A program made the position numbers and the translations under genes. DNA of 64,000 bases, taken from NCBI GenBank assembly GCA_029531795.1, contig JAPEIS010000002.1:1426001-1490000 (forward strand), given 5' to 3'. Source of the stretch: Sclerotinia nivalis (Eukaryota > Ascomycota > Leotiomycetes > Helotiales > Sclerotiniaceae). Position 1 is the first letter of the stretch. Each line of letters opens with the position of its first letter. The notes under the pieces are model-generated. The model was not told the origin of the DNA. It saw only the letters and a program-made list of their open reading frames with translations, and did not search any database. Positions 47,025 to 57,992 of the stretch are shown piece by piece.

Positions 47025-50000
47025 GATATCTATAATTAGTAATGTAACTTTGAAGCTTGAATTCAAGGTTATTTCTATATTATATATAAAGTAGATTGTA
47101 AGATCGATAAATGATCGAAGGGGAAGTACTCCAAATTGTTATTTGATTAATACTTTAAAAGTTATAACAATCCAAAATATCTTTTTAGCGATCAAATGTT
47201 CGAAATCTTTTCCTAGTACCGAAAGTAGGGCTATTGGTTTGTAGGATCTAGAATTCGTATAATCTGATTTGTTCGGTTTTGGAATGATAATTACAATTGC
47301 TGATCGAAAGCATTCAAAATAATAATTTATTTCAAGACATTTTTGGAAGAGTTGTAAGATACTAGATTCGATTTGTGGCTATACTAACTGTAGTATTTTG
47401 ATTGGGATTTCATCTATACCAGAGACTGTATTATCTGTACAAAGGATAACAGTCTGTATATCTTGAATCGTAATTTCCGGGAATAGAATAGAACGAGTAG
47501 AGGTTGTAGAAGAATCGAAAAGGATATTATCAATTTCAATTGTATTAATTAATAGATTATTAATAAATAGATCTTTTTTAGCTTGGATTATTATAATAAG
47601 AAAATGATCTAAAGAATCTGTTAAAGAAGGAATTCGATATATTCTAATTGATTGATACTATTTTGTTATTTTAAAGATATCTTTTATTTCTTTAATTAAA
47701 TTAAATTTAAAGAGTCAGAATTCCTTTTTCGTTTTCTTAACAATCTTTCGAAAATTCTGTTTGGATTTTGGAGAGTTATTCGTTCGGTTTTCCTGAACAG
47801 TTGTTCGGCAGGCTTCATTCTATTATAATTGATCTGTGTTTCGGCCGAGTAATCTTTGAGCTGATCTTGTATATGCTAGTTGTATCGATTGAGTGATATT
47901 CAGAATTAAGTTATCGAGATTAGAAATTGTAAATAAGATTTGAAGATCTAGATTCGTTAGGTTTTCTGATAATAGATTTAAGAAGAGTTTTTTATCAAAT
48001 ATATCAATTTATAATCTTCGAATTGGATTCTGGAATCTTGTATTCCAATTCAAAGTTGTCAGTAAGGATTTGTAATCAGAAATTATATCAAAATGAGGAG
48101 CCAATATTGTACTAACTGTGTATAATCCTGATAGGAATGCAAGATCGAGAACTCTGCCCAAATCGTGAGTAGCTTCGCTGATTGTGGAAAGAAGATTGAA
48201 AGAATGATTATCTAGTTAATTTTGAGTTTTTATAACAAAGAGGATTTTATCTTGAATAATGTAAATTCAAATCTTCTATAAGAAGTGTAGAATTAAAAAA
48301 AGGAAAAAGGTAAATTAAATAAATCTTTTATTGTTTAGCTTTTATCTTGATTGCTTTTGGGAATATTATATATATTGATAATTGTAAGGGTAAGATTAAT
48401 AATAGATTGAAGATATAAAAATAATAAATTTCGAGAAAAAATAAATCGGAATTGATTAACTCGAATATCTGCTTTTTTATAAATATAGATTATTATTCGA
48501 AGACAGGTTTTCTAATTATCAAATGGAATAAAGGTTTCATAAACCAAATAGGATTTCGTAATTCAGTATAAAATATCTAAGAATATATAAAATTCTTAAA
48601 TCAAAACTATATCAATACAAGAATCATTAGTTAAGGAAAATGCTAATTTATAAAAGTTAATATTTTTGATTATATTAGCTTGTAAAATAATTAAAGGTTT
48701 TGAAATTGTTTTAGGATTATTTATTGAATAGAATCGAAAAAAAGATAAATTCTAATATAATAAAACAATTAGAATGATTAAAGAAAGATAGAATTAATAG
48801 GGATAATATCAGAAAAGTTCGGATTGAAATTGAAGGGGCAATGGGTTCTTCTATTGAGGAATCAACTTTTGAGATTTTAAAGTATTTTGTATTGATACAA
48901 GTTTTGATTCTAATTGTTTTTGATATTTTCTGGATAGCTTGCTTTTCTGTTTTGGATTTGGAGCTTTTAATTGTAAGACGAAAAGGGCAATCAAGATCAT
49001 TTGTTGAATGAGATTCCCCGCAATATAGATATCTTACTGGGCAATCATGAATTGTATTATATCTAGTAAAATGATTCTTTTCGGTATAATTGATTATACT
49101 GCAGATTCGGTATCTTTTTGGGTAAAAGCAAACTCGAGTATTATACCATTGAAAGTATCGGATACATTAGATTGTTTTGGGTTTGAAAACGATTCGAGAA
49201 GTATTAATTATAGTTTCTAGAATTCGAAAGTTCTTAGGGAGGGCTGTATATTACGAAACTGGAAAGCTCAAGAATCAAATAGAATTATACAATCCGGATT
49301 CTTTATTTTGTATAGATTCGATTGTTTGAATTGCTTATTGTCCTGTATTATCGCTGATAATATCGAATATGGTTTCCGATTCGATTAAAACGATAATCAA
49401 TTGTTGTAAATCTTCTAGAATTGTAACAATTCGTGGAATATAGTTCAATCGATAAATAATCTATAATTATTATTGTTCGATTTTGCAGATTTCGAATATT
49501 TTTTCGATTATATTTGAAAGGTTTTCTAAAGCTATTAAGTCCTCTAAAGAATTCATATATAATACAAACCTAGTATTTATTGATTAAACTTCTTTCAAAA
49601 GATTCGTATTATTTCCTAATTGTCCTTTCAATATACTAAGAATAGCAAAAGAGCCAGCTTTTTGGATTGAATAATCGAGTTCGATATGAACAAAAAGGCG
49701 AATATCGATTTTGTTCGAAGTTTTGAATTGAGTTTTGGATTGACCTTCAGCTTTTGAAATTATAGATTATATAATTGGTAAAAGAATTGTAGTTTTCTAA
49801 ATATAAATAGAATCTTTGAAATATTGAATTATAGGGATTTTTGCTTTTTGTTGAATAAGTTTAGGATTTGATTGAACAAAGAGAACAATAGAAAACTTAT
49901 TAACTCGAAGAGGATAAAATCTATTGATATATATATCGAAATGTTTGTTTGTAACAGAAGAGATATCGATGCAAAATATAATCAAAGGTTTACGAAATCA

Positions 50001-50199
50001 AATAGGGAAAGCTCGAACTGTTTCGGTATTCAGATATTCGTTCTATAATAGAACAATAGAATTGAAGATCTATTGATCTTCGTTTGCTCTATTAATAGCA
50101 GCATTGATTATATTAACCAGAAACTAGGAGAAAGAAAGGATCGGGGGGGCGGAAGGTATAATGACGGAAACGCATCTGTACAGCGCCTACCGGGGCTGA
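47025..50199 (-). mobile_element. Tad-like LINE, 5' segment (ORF1, endonuclease, start of RT)
   Basis: On the minus strand, 49990-48900 carries ORF1 with a gag-like zinc-knuckle part (CPVRYLYCGESHSTNDLDCP near 49000-49060). At 48060-48190 an endonuclease C-terminus is readable (VLDLAFLSGLYT, then APHFDIISDYKSLL, matching the SDH motif). Between 47700 and 47030 lies the N-terminal RT region (ILFPEITIQDIQ, DNTVSGIDEIPIKIL, then IVIIIPKPNKSDYTNSRSYK, PIALLSVLGKDFEHLIAKKI). Stops are frequent. The part near 50110-50199 is GC-richer and may be LINE 5' UTR or older host sequence. The exact 5' end is not resolved because element E begins at 50200. Confidence 0.82.
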
Positions 50200-50454
50200 T
50201 GTGACGATCCTGTTATTCTATTATGCCATAAATGCCTTAGGCCATTCTTTCGGCTTTTGGTCCCCTCCGAAGGGACCAAAATGCCTCAGGTTATTATTTC
50301 ATTTATTTCACCCTGTATTCGCTTAGGGCTTTGGTCCCCTTCGAGGGGATTATAAAAGGCTTAACTCTATTGTATTTGATACGGTAGTTTGTTATTCTCT
50401 AGTATAGATTAATTGATTCATTTTATCATGCTTTGAATTAAGATTATCGTTATA
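50200..50454 (+). repeat. Probable 5' LTR of element E
   Basis: Begins TGTGAC. The end is placed at GTTATA (50449-50454), which is what GTCACA would become after two CA-to-TA changes; this end is inferred because the second LTR is outside the window. Inside are two hairpins (50255-50281 and 50335-50349) followed at once by a TATA-type sequence, ATTATAAAAGG. Confidence 0.5.
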
Positions 50455-50629
50455 TTATAACAAACTTATTAGCATCTCTGAGAAGGATAGAATATCTTTT
50501 GGGAAGGTTATAATATCTTCTAAGAAGGTCAGAATATCTAGTTAGTTATATCTATCGAGGTTATTGAACTAGCGAAACTCTTTATATATATCTGATTGAC
50601 TTTTCTGAATTTTCATCGGTATTATTGTT

Positions 50630-51928
50630 ATGTCTATTTGTTCGAGAAAACCCTGTACGTTTTTGCTTATTATCGTTGAGTCCATTGTAGCAGAATTACA
50701 AGTTCAAATCGAACAAATTAAATAAGAGGAAGATCCTGGATTTGATGTAGAAGTCGACGAAACGGTAGTTATAAGTCTGCTCTTGTATTCATTAACTCGA
50801 AGAGAATCAGTTCCTTTTGTAACCGAAACGACAAATCTTCAAAGTTTATAAAAAGAAAACCACGAAATCCGAATTCAAAATCAAATCATATTAGAACAAT
50901 TGGATCAGATTCATTTCGCTTTAGCTAGCTTTTTACAAGAAAGATCTCTTGATGTAGATGACAATAGATTTCCCTTTTGTTTTCGAATACGATAATGGTA
51001 TTCTCGACAGACTAAAGATCCTGATATTGTTATACCTAGCAAAGAAGGTCCTATAATAGAAAGAAAATCAATATTTATAGTATCTTCTTATGGAAGATTC
51101 AGTATAAGAGTGAAAAACTTTGAATTTCTTAGCGATAGAGTTAATTCTTCTTTCGAATCATAGAGACTTTTTGCAGAAGGAAAACTCTTGGATAATGCAG
51201 ATCATTATCTGGACGAGGGTGCGAAAGTTCGTGCTATCTTTCGATGGACTACTGGTGATGTACAATGGCATTTGAAGCTGAAAATGATCCGAAAGGAGTT
51301 TGTTATATACCAAAGCGTTTTGGATTATTTTGGTTCTATTTATTTTGTATCTAATCGATAGGAACTGGCTATGGACGAATTCCGATTCCTACGAATGGGA
51401 ACTATGATTTTCCATCAATTCTATATGCAATTCTTGGAATTTGTGGTAGAAGTTGATCAATCAGAAGACTTCTTTCGAAGAGAACTTACTTTGAAGTTTT
51501 CCTTTTTGTTGAGAGTTGCGATAGTAGTTATTATGGATCTTTATTTTGATTTCTAGGGTTATGTGAATCATCTAATGAATGTGGATGTAAGGATGTGTAT
51601 TGTGAATCAGAAATACGTTATAATGGTTAGGAATCTTGGTCGAAAAGCTTCTTTGCTTGATAATCGCGTTAGGAGTTTCATTCTCTTGTATGATAATGCC
51701 AAGCCAGAACGTGTGGGAAGGGAAAAATCGGTTGCTTCTGGTTTCATACCGAATTTCAAGTCTCATCCTCCTGTCTTATCCTTCGCTTGCTTCAAATGCA
51801 AGGCTTCTAATTGGACCAAGGACTATGTTTGTCCCTTTGGCATCTATGAGGTTGATACAGCCTTCGAAGACGAGGAAACCCTTTCGGAACTTTCTGATTC
51901 CGATTTATGTGAGTCGGGAAAGGATTAG
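50630..51928 (+). pseudogene. Element E gag remnant, one frame with six internal stops
   Basis: A single 433-codon frame runs from an ATG at 50630 to a stop at 51928, interrupted by six stops, three TAA and three TAG, none TGA. This is what CAA/CAG-to-TAA/TAG conversion predicts. The C-terminal part carries a zinc-knuckle-like CFKCKASNWTKDYVCP without the His, and an acidic tail (DEETLSELSDSDLCESG). Central residues (EGAKVRAIFRWTTGDVQWHL) resemble the capsid region of fungal gypsy gag. Confidence 0.75.
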
Positions 51929-52014
51929 TCCTTGGGAAAGTTTTCTTCCAAGGTTATCAATATAACCTTAAACATATTAATCTTCGGAGCTTTATGGGTG
52001 GTGATAGTTTTCTA

Positions 52015-52188
52015 CTTTTTTGTTATCTTTTAGTTTATGGTTTCCAAGTCCGGTCTTCCGTATTGGTGGATACTGGTGTGTTTGTTTATTTGCTTATTAA
52101 TATTCGTTTTGTATATCAATTTTCTTGATGTATTAGTGTCCTTATTATTCTTTTGAATAATCCTATCCTTGTTCAAGGATACGATGGT
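52015..52188 (+). pseudogene. Element E protease start, cut by element A
   Basis: In a frame shifted from gag, the residues VLVDTGVFVYLLINIRFV give a retropepsin active site with intact DTG. LLNNPILVQGYDG follows across one stop, and the sequence then breaks off at the element A junction. Confidence 0.72.
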
Positions 52189-52425
52189 TATCACGGAGGC
52201 AGCAGACAGGATAACAGAAATCACTTTTATTGATAAGATGTAGCTCGAAGAGTTACGTTTCTATAGAAGGAATGTTTCCTTTAAATACATTTGTGTATGC
52301 TAGGGCTCCGAGCCCTAGCGTTCTTACAGGGTACGATCACCGAGTGTGCTTTGCTCGGTGCTGGATCGGACAGGTAGAGCCTACTAAAGGGGCCGGTCTA
52401 GTAACCCGATCCTGATTCTGTGATA
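52189..52425 (-). repeat. 3' LTR of element A (237 bp)
   Basis: Aligns without gaps to the 5' LTR of element B (57478-57714), inverted. On the sense strand it starts TATCACAG, corresponding to TGTCATGG in B, and ends CCGTGATA. It includes a perfect 21-bp palindrome (52299-52319), a TATA-like TTTAAATACA and an AATAAAA polyadenylation-type signal. Confidence 0.88.
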
Positions 52426-52439
52426 GTATTTCCCTTTTT

Positions 52440-53109
52440 AAGGCCGAACTTCGTTGAGGCGATTATAAAAGCTAAATTTATCCGGATACCTTTAATAGTA
52501 ATTCTGAATCAACTTTCGAATATTGTTTAGGTAATCAGTAGGCTCTTCGATCGGTTTATCGTAGCCGATTCATTGGATAGTATATTTCAGACGAAAGCCA
52601 TTACGATTGCAACACTTTTAGTAGGAATTCAGAACTTCCTTTATCTCGAATTGTTCGATTCTTTTGACTTCAATAGAAGAAAAAAACGGATTGTATTGAT
52701 CAGAGATAGGATTGTTATGAGTGGGGTGTAATAAGTTCATATGGAATATAGAATGATTTCTTATCGAGATAGGTAGTTCGAGTTTGTAAGTGTATGTGTT
52801 TATAGTTTGCAAGATCCGGAATAGGTTTAGATTTTTCCAATTTAGTTTCTTCTGGGGTTTTAGAATCTTGATATTTTTAATGTTCAATCAAATCAGATTA
52901 TTAGAATTGTAACAATGGGTAGAAGTACAATGAATATCAGCATTTTTTGTATAACAAATTTGGCTAACGATCAATTCGGTTTTCAGATGTTCAACAATCA
53001 GGAACATTTTCTTGATAAACTTTTTGGCATTCTGGATATTAGAGCGGTTAGTAACAATAGACGATTCAAATTCTATATGCGGATGATAGTTGTAATTTGT
53101 AAAGAACAA
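52440..53109 (-). pseudogene. Element A integrase C-terminus and chromodomain remnant
   Basis: Readable motifs are ILKPQKKLNWKNLNLFRILQ (the RPSKKLDxKxxGPF module) and LELPISIRNHSIFHMNLLHP (the HPVFHVSLL type). The chromodomain start, KRIEQFEIKEVLNSY, continues leftward with stops. Upstream, NAKKFIKKMFLIVEHLKTEL belongs to the helix before that module. Confidence 0.82.
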
Positions 53110-53667
53110 GGTCAGGTAAGAATTTTCAGATTAAATAGAATTGATTGAAAATTCAGTAATCGATAATCATTCGGATTAATCGTTCTGTAGGTATGAGATA
53201 TATGATCGAAGATATTATTCGAGTATAACATTTGCTTTCTCAGTTTGCCTATCGATTTCCGGATAATAGATTATCGATAGTTTCGATGCTATACTTAGGT
53301 GTTTACAGATGTATTTCTAGAAATCAGATATGAATTGAGTGCTACAATCGGATATAATTGTCGACGGTAGATTGTACAGTTTCCAGATATGCTTCAGAAA
53401 CAAACGAACTACTTTTTCGGAATTACAAGTATTGTAACAAGGCAGGAAATATTTCATTTTAATCAATCGATCGATTATTACGAATATTATATCGTAATCA
53501 AAACTTTTCGGAAGATATATTATAAAATCGATTGATATATCCCTTTACATTTGTTGAGGGATTGGGAGTGGGCGGAGGATATCTTTTTGTTTTCTACAAT
53601 TCGGTATTGTTCGATGGCAATTATGATAATTATGTATTCAACAGTTGATATAATTATAATATCTAGA

Positions 53668-53937
53668 TCAATAGTAGTTTCGGGATAGGAGCTCGAAGGT
53701 GCGAGTATAATGTGGGTGATTTGTAACAAGGGAGTTGTGGATTAGGCGAAACAATTCAGCTTTCAGATTATCGTGATTAGGAACGAAAAGCTTTCTGTGA
53801 TAATACAGCAGGTTATTATTCTTGGTGTATTTGGATAGGGTAATATAGGGATACTTGAATGTTTTTTTTATCAAGGCCTTCAGAATAGATGTAGGTATAA
53901 AATCGGATATATATACTTCAGCAAATAGAGTTTTCAA
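53668..53937 (-). pseudogene. Element A integrase zinc-binding domain remnant
   Basis: Contains YYHRKLFVPNHDNLKAELFR, then LIHNSLVTNHPHYTRTFELL and SRNYY. This corresponds to the H-H part of the HHCC module of gypsy integrases (LRLVHDSPLAGHPGRxKT...YYWP type). The catalytic core to its left is heavily interrupted. Confidence 0.82.
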
Positions 53938-54933
53938 TTCCTTCGATGATTCGAATAATAGATCAAAGATTACAATAGGTATCGGGGGTTGATCAGATGG
54001 AGCAATAAGAACGGGTAGTGGTTTAGGGATCGGTAGAGTTTTGGGGATAAGCAGAGTGTCAAGAGTAGACGGAAAGTCAGGAACGAATAGGATAGATTTG
54101 GGGGTTAAGCGAACTGAATTAGATTCTTTCGGCGATCAATGGGATTGATTATGGGTAGTGATTGCAAAACGAACTCTTTTCTTCAGAGAATCTATCAGAT
54201 CAGATAAGATAAGTATAGATGAGATAAATATGGAAACAGAAATGGATGTAGAGAATAAAGCAGAATCAAGATTTTCTGATTTCAAAATCGTTTGGTTTTG
54301 ATGTAGAAGATGTTCATTTTTCTTTTTAGACAGATCTTTTAATTTTCTGGTCAGAGTATCAAGTTTAGTTCTTTGTTTATCTAGTTGATAGGTGATCTTG
54401 AAATTGAATCAAAACAGAAATTCAGATTAATAGGTTTGACAATGATTCAATAATTTGATAATTGTAAAATACTCCAAATTCTTGTGATCTGTAATTATCT
54501 GGATCGGAGATAGCGCTTTTTTTAGTTTTGAATATCATTCTTCGAAACATCGAATAATGGTCAATAGTTCTTTGTTGTAAATCTCATAATTATATTCGAT
54601 AATCGAATGTTTTTTCAAGAAATATATAACAGGTTTCAGGATTCCTATATTGTTATATTGGGATAGTATTCCAATAGATATGAAATCGAATATATTAGTC
54701 TCTACGATTATATCTTTTTCCTAATCGAAAGCGGTTAGGATTGATGCTTCAATAAATGTTATCTTTAGAACGGAAAAAACTTTTATATAAGTAGGATTTT
54801 AAATAAATGGAACGTTCTTTCAGGTTAGATTAATCAATAGATGTATGATAAACGAAAAACTACGGATAAATTATTGATAGAAATTGCCAAACCCGATAAA
54901 TGTTTGTATATCTATCAGATGGGCTGGAATCTT

Positions 54934-55407
54934 TTATTCAACGATCGTTTTGATCTTTGTAAGGTCCATTTGGATATCTTCCCGGCCTACAATAAAACCC
55001 AGGAATTTGGTTTCAGGTTTCAAGAAATTGCACTTTTTCAGATTCGTATATAGATCAGTTTTTCTTAGGGCTTCCAAAACCTTTTGAATATAAGCAATAT
55101 GTTTAAAACAAGTTTTATTGTAGATCAGAATATCATTTAGATAAATAGTATAGAATATATCTAGATACTTTTGTAGAATATCGTTGATAAAATATTGAAA
55201 TGTAGCAAATATGTTAGTCAATCCAAAGGGTATAATTAGGGTCTCAAATAGATCGAAACGGGTACGGAAAGTAGTTAGATATTTTTGTTTTTCTTTAATC
55301 CTTATATTGTTGAATGTAGAGATAATATCGATTTTCGTAAAGAATTTCATTCCCTTTAAATTGTTCAAGGATTTTTTGGTAAGTGGTAGTGGGTAGTGAT
55401 CTTTCAT
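54934..55407 (-). pseudogene. Element A reverse transcriptase remnant
   Basis: 157 open codons: [55 protein letters not shown], and the catalytic motif as YLNDILIYN. The second Asp-side residue differs from the usual YLDDILIYS, consistent with a G-to-A change in a Gly/Asp codon context. Thumb residues follow ([20 protein letters not shown]). Confidence 0.87.
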
Positions 55408-56439
55408 TAATAGGTTATTTAGAGTTCGGTAATCGATATAGAATCGTAATTTTTTATTGGGTTTCTTGATGAATAGAATAGGTGAAGCCGAAACAAACGA
55501 ATTCGGATGGATGAATCCTTTTTAAAGGTTCTCGGATAGTCAGTTTTTCAAAGCAATAAATTCGTTTTGGGATATGAAATAGAGAGTTCCAAATAATAAT
55601 TTGATTTTCTTTTTCAAATAGATATTGTGGTTGTATAATCGATATAAAAACAATTTGTCGGTGTTTTGTAAAGAGAATATATCGATTCAGGATCGGAATT
55701 CCTTAAGCAGATTAGATAGAATATGATCTTTTTTCTAGGATAGGATATCATCAATTAGGTTTATAATAATCTAGAATATCTTATAATTGTAATGAGTGTA
55801 TATTGTGTAGGCTTTTATTGATATAAATGTGATATCTTTATTTTGAAAGGTATCCGGATGGAAAGGCAGGTATACCGGGCAGACTTTTTTCGGGATATCC
55901 TGCAATGTTTTTATATGGGATAATTGTAATGGTGTATTACAGAATTTTTGATAAAACTTGTTATCGAATCGGAATGTATTAAATGCAAATTCGATATAGA
56001 AATTGTACTTCTTTAGTTATATTAATCTTAAGATTAACTTAGTGATGTAGATTTTTGATTTTTTTTGTAGTAATTGTTGATTTATAGATCGGTTAAAATG
56101 TAACGATCTATTCGATTTTCAGGTAGTATTTTCCTATCGAATTTAATGATTTCGAATAAAACAAATAATTTGTATATTGAAAGTTTGGTAATTTCAATTC
56201 AATTTCGATTTGCGAAAATATATCCTTTGTATTTGTTATCTATTATAGTGTAAGTAGAATAGGATCGATTAGGTATTGGTAGGATAGTAATAGATAATAT
56301 TATTAGGTTTGTTCGATTATTTGTTTCTTTAATAAGAGATAAGTTTTGAATTGTAATAATGGATAAGTGTAATATGTATAAGGTTTTCGTCTAATAACGA
56401 TTTATACTAGGCGGGCTCCATTTTTTGAATTCGGGGAGC

Positions 56440-57470
56440 CGAGAGGGGATAGATTGTATGATGATATAGTATATAGTTGAATCTGGGCAAAGGACGGAAT
56501 AGAGGATGGCGGGGCAAGATTGGTAAGGTTAGTTCTAATTTATATAGAACGATTATTTGAGAATGGGTAGTCTTTTATATAGTGATCAATAAATCCATAA
56601 CAAAAGTATTCCCTTTGTTTATATTTATTAGTATGTTTTTAGGAATTGAGATCCATTGGATCTCCAGTAGGTATAGTTGTAATGGGAGTAATAGATTGAA
56701 CAGTAGGATTCGGGGATGGAGTGGAGGTACGGTTAATAGAATTCAGGTTTTGAGTAATAGTATAGAATGATAGAATGATTGGGTTACAATTGGAATTGAT
56801 TAGTCTTATTAGGTATAGACAATGATTTTTCAATATTTATACGAAAGTAATGAATATATTGGTATTATTTGTAAAGGGTTCGATAGTAATAATCTAATTC
56901 TTCAATTCATTCGATAGAGTTTGTTCTAATAGAATAATTAAAGTATTGTTGTTATTGGTTATCCCGGTTTTCAATGTTAATCTTTGGAATTCAGTATAGA
57001 AGATATAAAATAATTGATTTCTTTGTTTCAGATTGATCAGAAGTTTCTGGGCTTTGATTCGTTTGTTTTGGTTTTTATAAACTCTTTCCAATATTTGTAA
57101 TAGATCTTTATAATCGGTAAATTTAACAAATTATCCTTTGATGTTATATAATCGAATTTGTACAACAGCAAATCCAATTAATCTTTCAGTTATATAAGTC
57201 AGACAAGAATACAAGAAAATGAAATGATCAAAATTGGTATACATTTTATTCTATATTTGATCGACAAATCGATCAAGATCGATTTTCGTTTTATCAAATG
57301 ATATAGGATTAAGTATTTTTTTACTCAATTGAGGTTTCGATAGAACAAAAGCAATAGTTAGGATTGTAATAGGAATCAAAGACGAAGGGTCGATCTAATC
57401 GATAAAGGTTGAAACAAATAGGGCAATAGAGATAGGATGGAATTGAGTTAGATGGGTAATTAATCTATCG
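56440..57470 (-). pseudogene. Element A gag remnant
   Basis: Colinear with the gag of element B but with more stops. Readable parts include ERVYKNQNKRIKAQKLLINL and FYIFYTEFQRLTLKTGITNN (56894-57091), and the Asn/Thr/Pro-rich stretch at 56639-56833. The first residues of gag abut the element B insertion. Confidence 0.8.
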
Positions 57471-57477
57471 TTCTCCT

Positions 57478-57714
57478 TGTCATGGGGTCAGGGCCGGGCC
57501 ACTGGACCGGCCCCTTTAGTAGGCTCCACCTGTCCGATCCAGTACTGAGCGGGGCACGCTCGGTGATCGTACCCTGTAAGAGCGCTAGGGCTCGGAGCCC
57601 TAGCATATACAAATGTATTTAAAGGAAACGTTCCTTTTGTAGAAACATAACTCTTCGAGTTATATCTTATCAATAAAAGTAATTTCTGTTATTCTATTTA
57701 TTGCCTTTGTAATA
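57478..57714 (+). repeat. 5' LTR of element B (237 bp)
   Basis: Starts TGTCATGGGGTC and ends TTTGTAATA. It is clearly GC-richer than its surroundings in the first 130 bp. Contains the 21-bp palindrome (57584-57604), a further stem formed by ACCGAGC with GCTCAGT, a TATA-like TTTAAA and AATAAAA. Confidence 0.88.
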
Positions 57715-57992
57715 CTATATAGCTTCCTTTTATCTATACCGACATTTCTATAATATTGTTCCATCTGTATTCGTTTAGCCAGTTCGACTCTTTTAAAGAA
57801 TTTGTTACTACTATAATCAATGATATTATAATTTGATATCATTATTTTATCTCCCTTTACAAATTCAATATAAGAATGGAAATAGAAATGATTGATCTGT
57901 AATCCACAATTCAAAAGCTTACTCTTGATTTGCAAATCGAGAAAACTGTATTTATACAATAGAAAGAGGAAAACGATAAATTAATTATCTAT

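Larger units (their letters stand above)
50200..52188 (+). mobile_element. Ty3/gypsy-like element E, 5' part, interrupted by element A
   Basis: Starts with an LTR-like TGTGACGATCCTG, a TATA-type box and tandem hairpins. A gag frame (50630-51928) and a protease with an intact DTG motif (near 52060) follow. It is cut at 52188 by the insertion of element A. The remainder (RT, integrase, 3' LTR) should lie beyond the window. Family assignment rests on gene order only. Confidence 0.72.
52189..57477 (-). mobile_element. Ty3/gypsy element A, 3' LTR to gag, interrupted by element B
   Basis: Minus-strand element. Its 237-bp 3' LTR (52189-52425) is preceded on the sense strand by a polypurine tract (AAAAAGGGAAATAC). 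Moving right come chromodomain and integrase C-terminus (about 52440-53109), integrase zinc-binding domain (53668-53937), RNase H, RT (54934-55407), protease and gag (to about 57470). The 5' end is missing in the window because element B has inserted at 57477/57478 just upstream of gag. Same family as B. Confidence 0.85.

Noticed and set aside
52230..52415. An open 61-codon frame in the LTR of A that is also open on the opposite strand of the window in the LTR of B
   Set aside because: The two frames match only because the two LTRs are copies of each other in inverted orientation. They run antisense or sense across LTR signals, and nothing indicates selection on protein.
57460..57720. The junction of A and B read as a single 5' LTR of element A in minus orientation
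   Set aside because: The LTR starts with TGTCAT on the plus strand and ends next to the plus-strand leader, matching the orientation of B. In A's own orientation the termini would be reversed.
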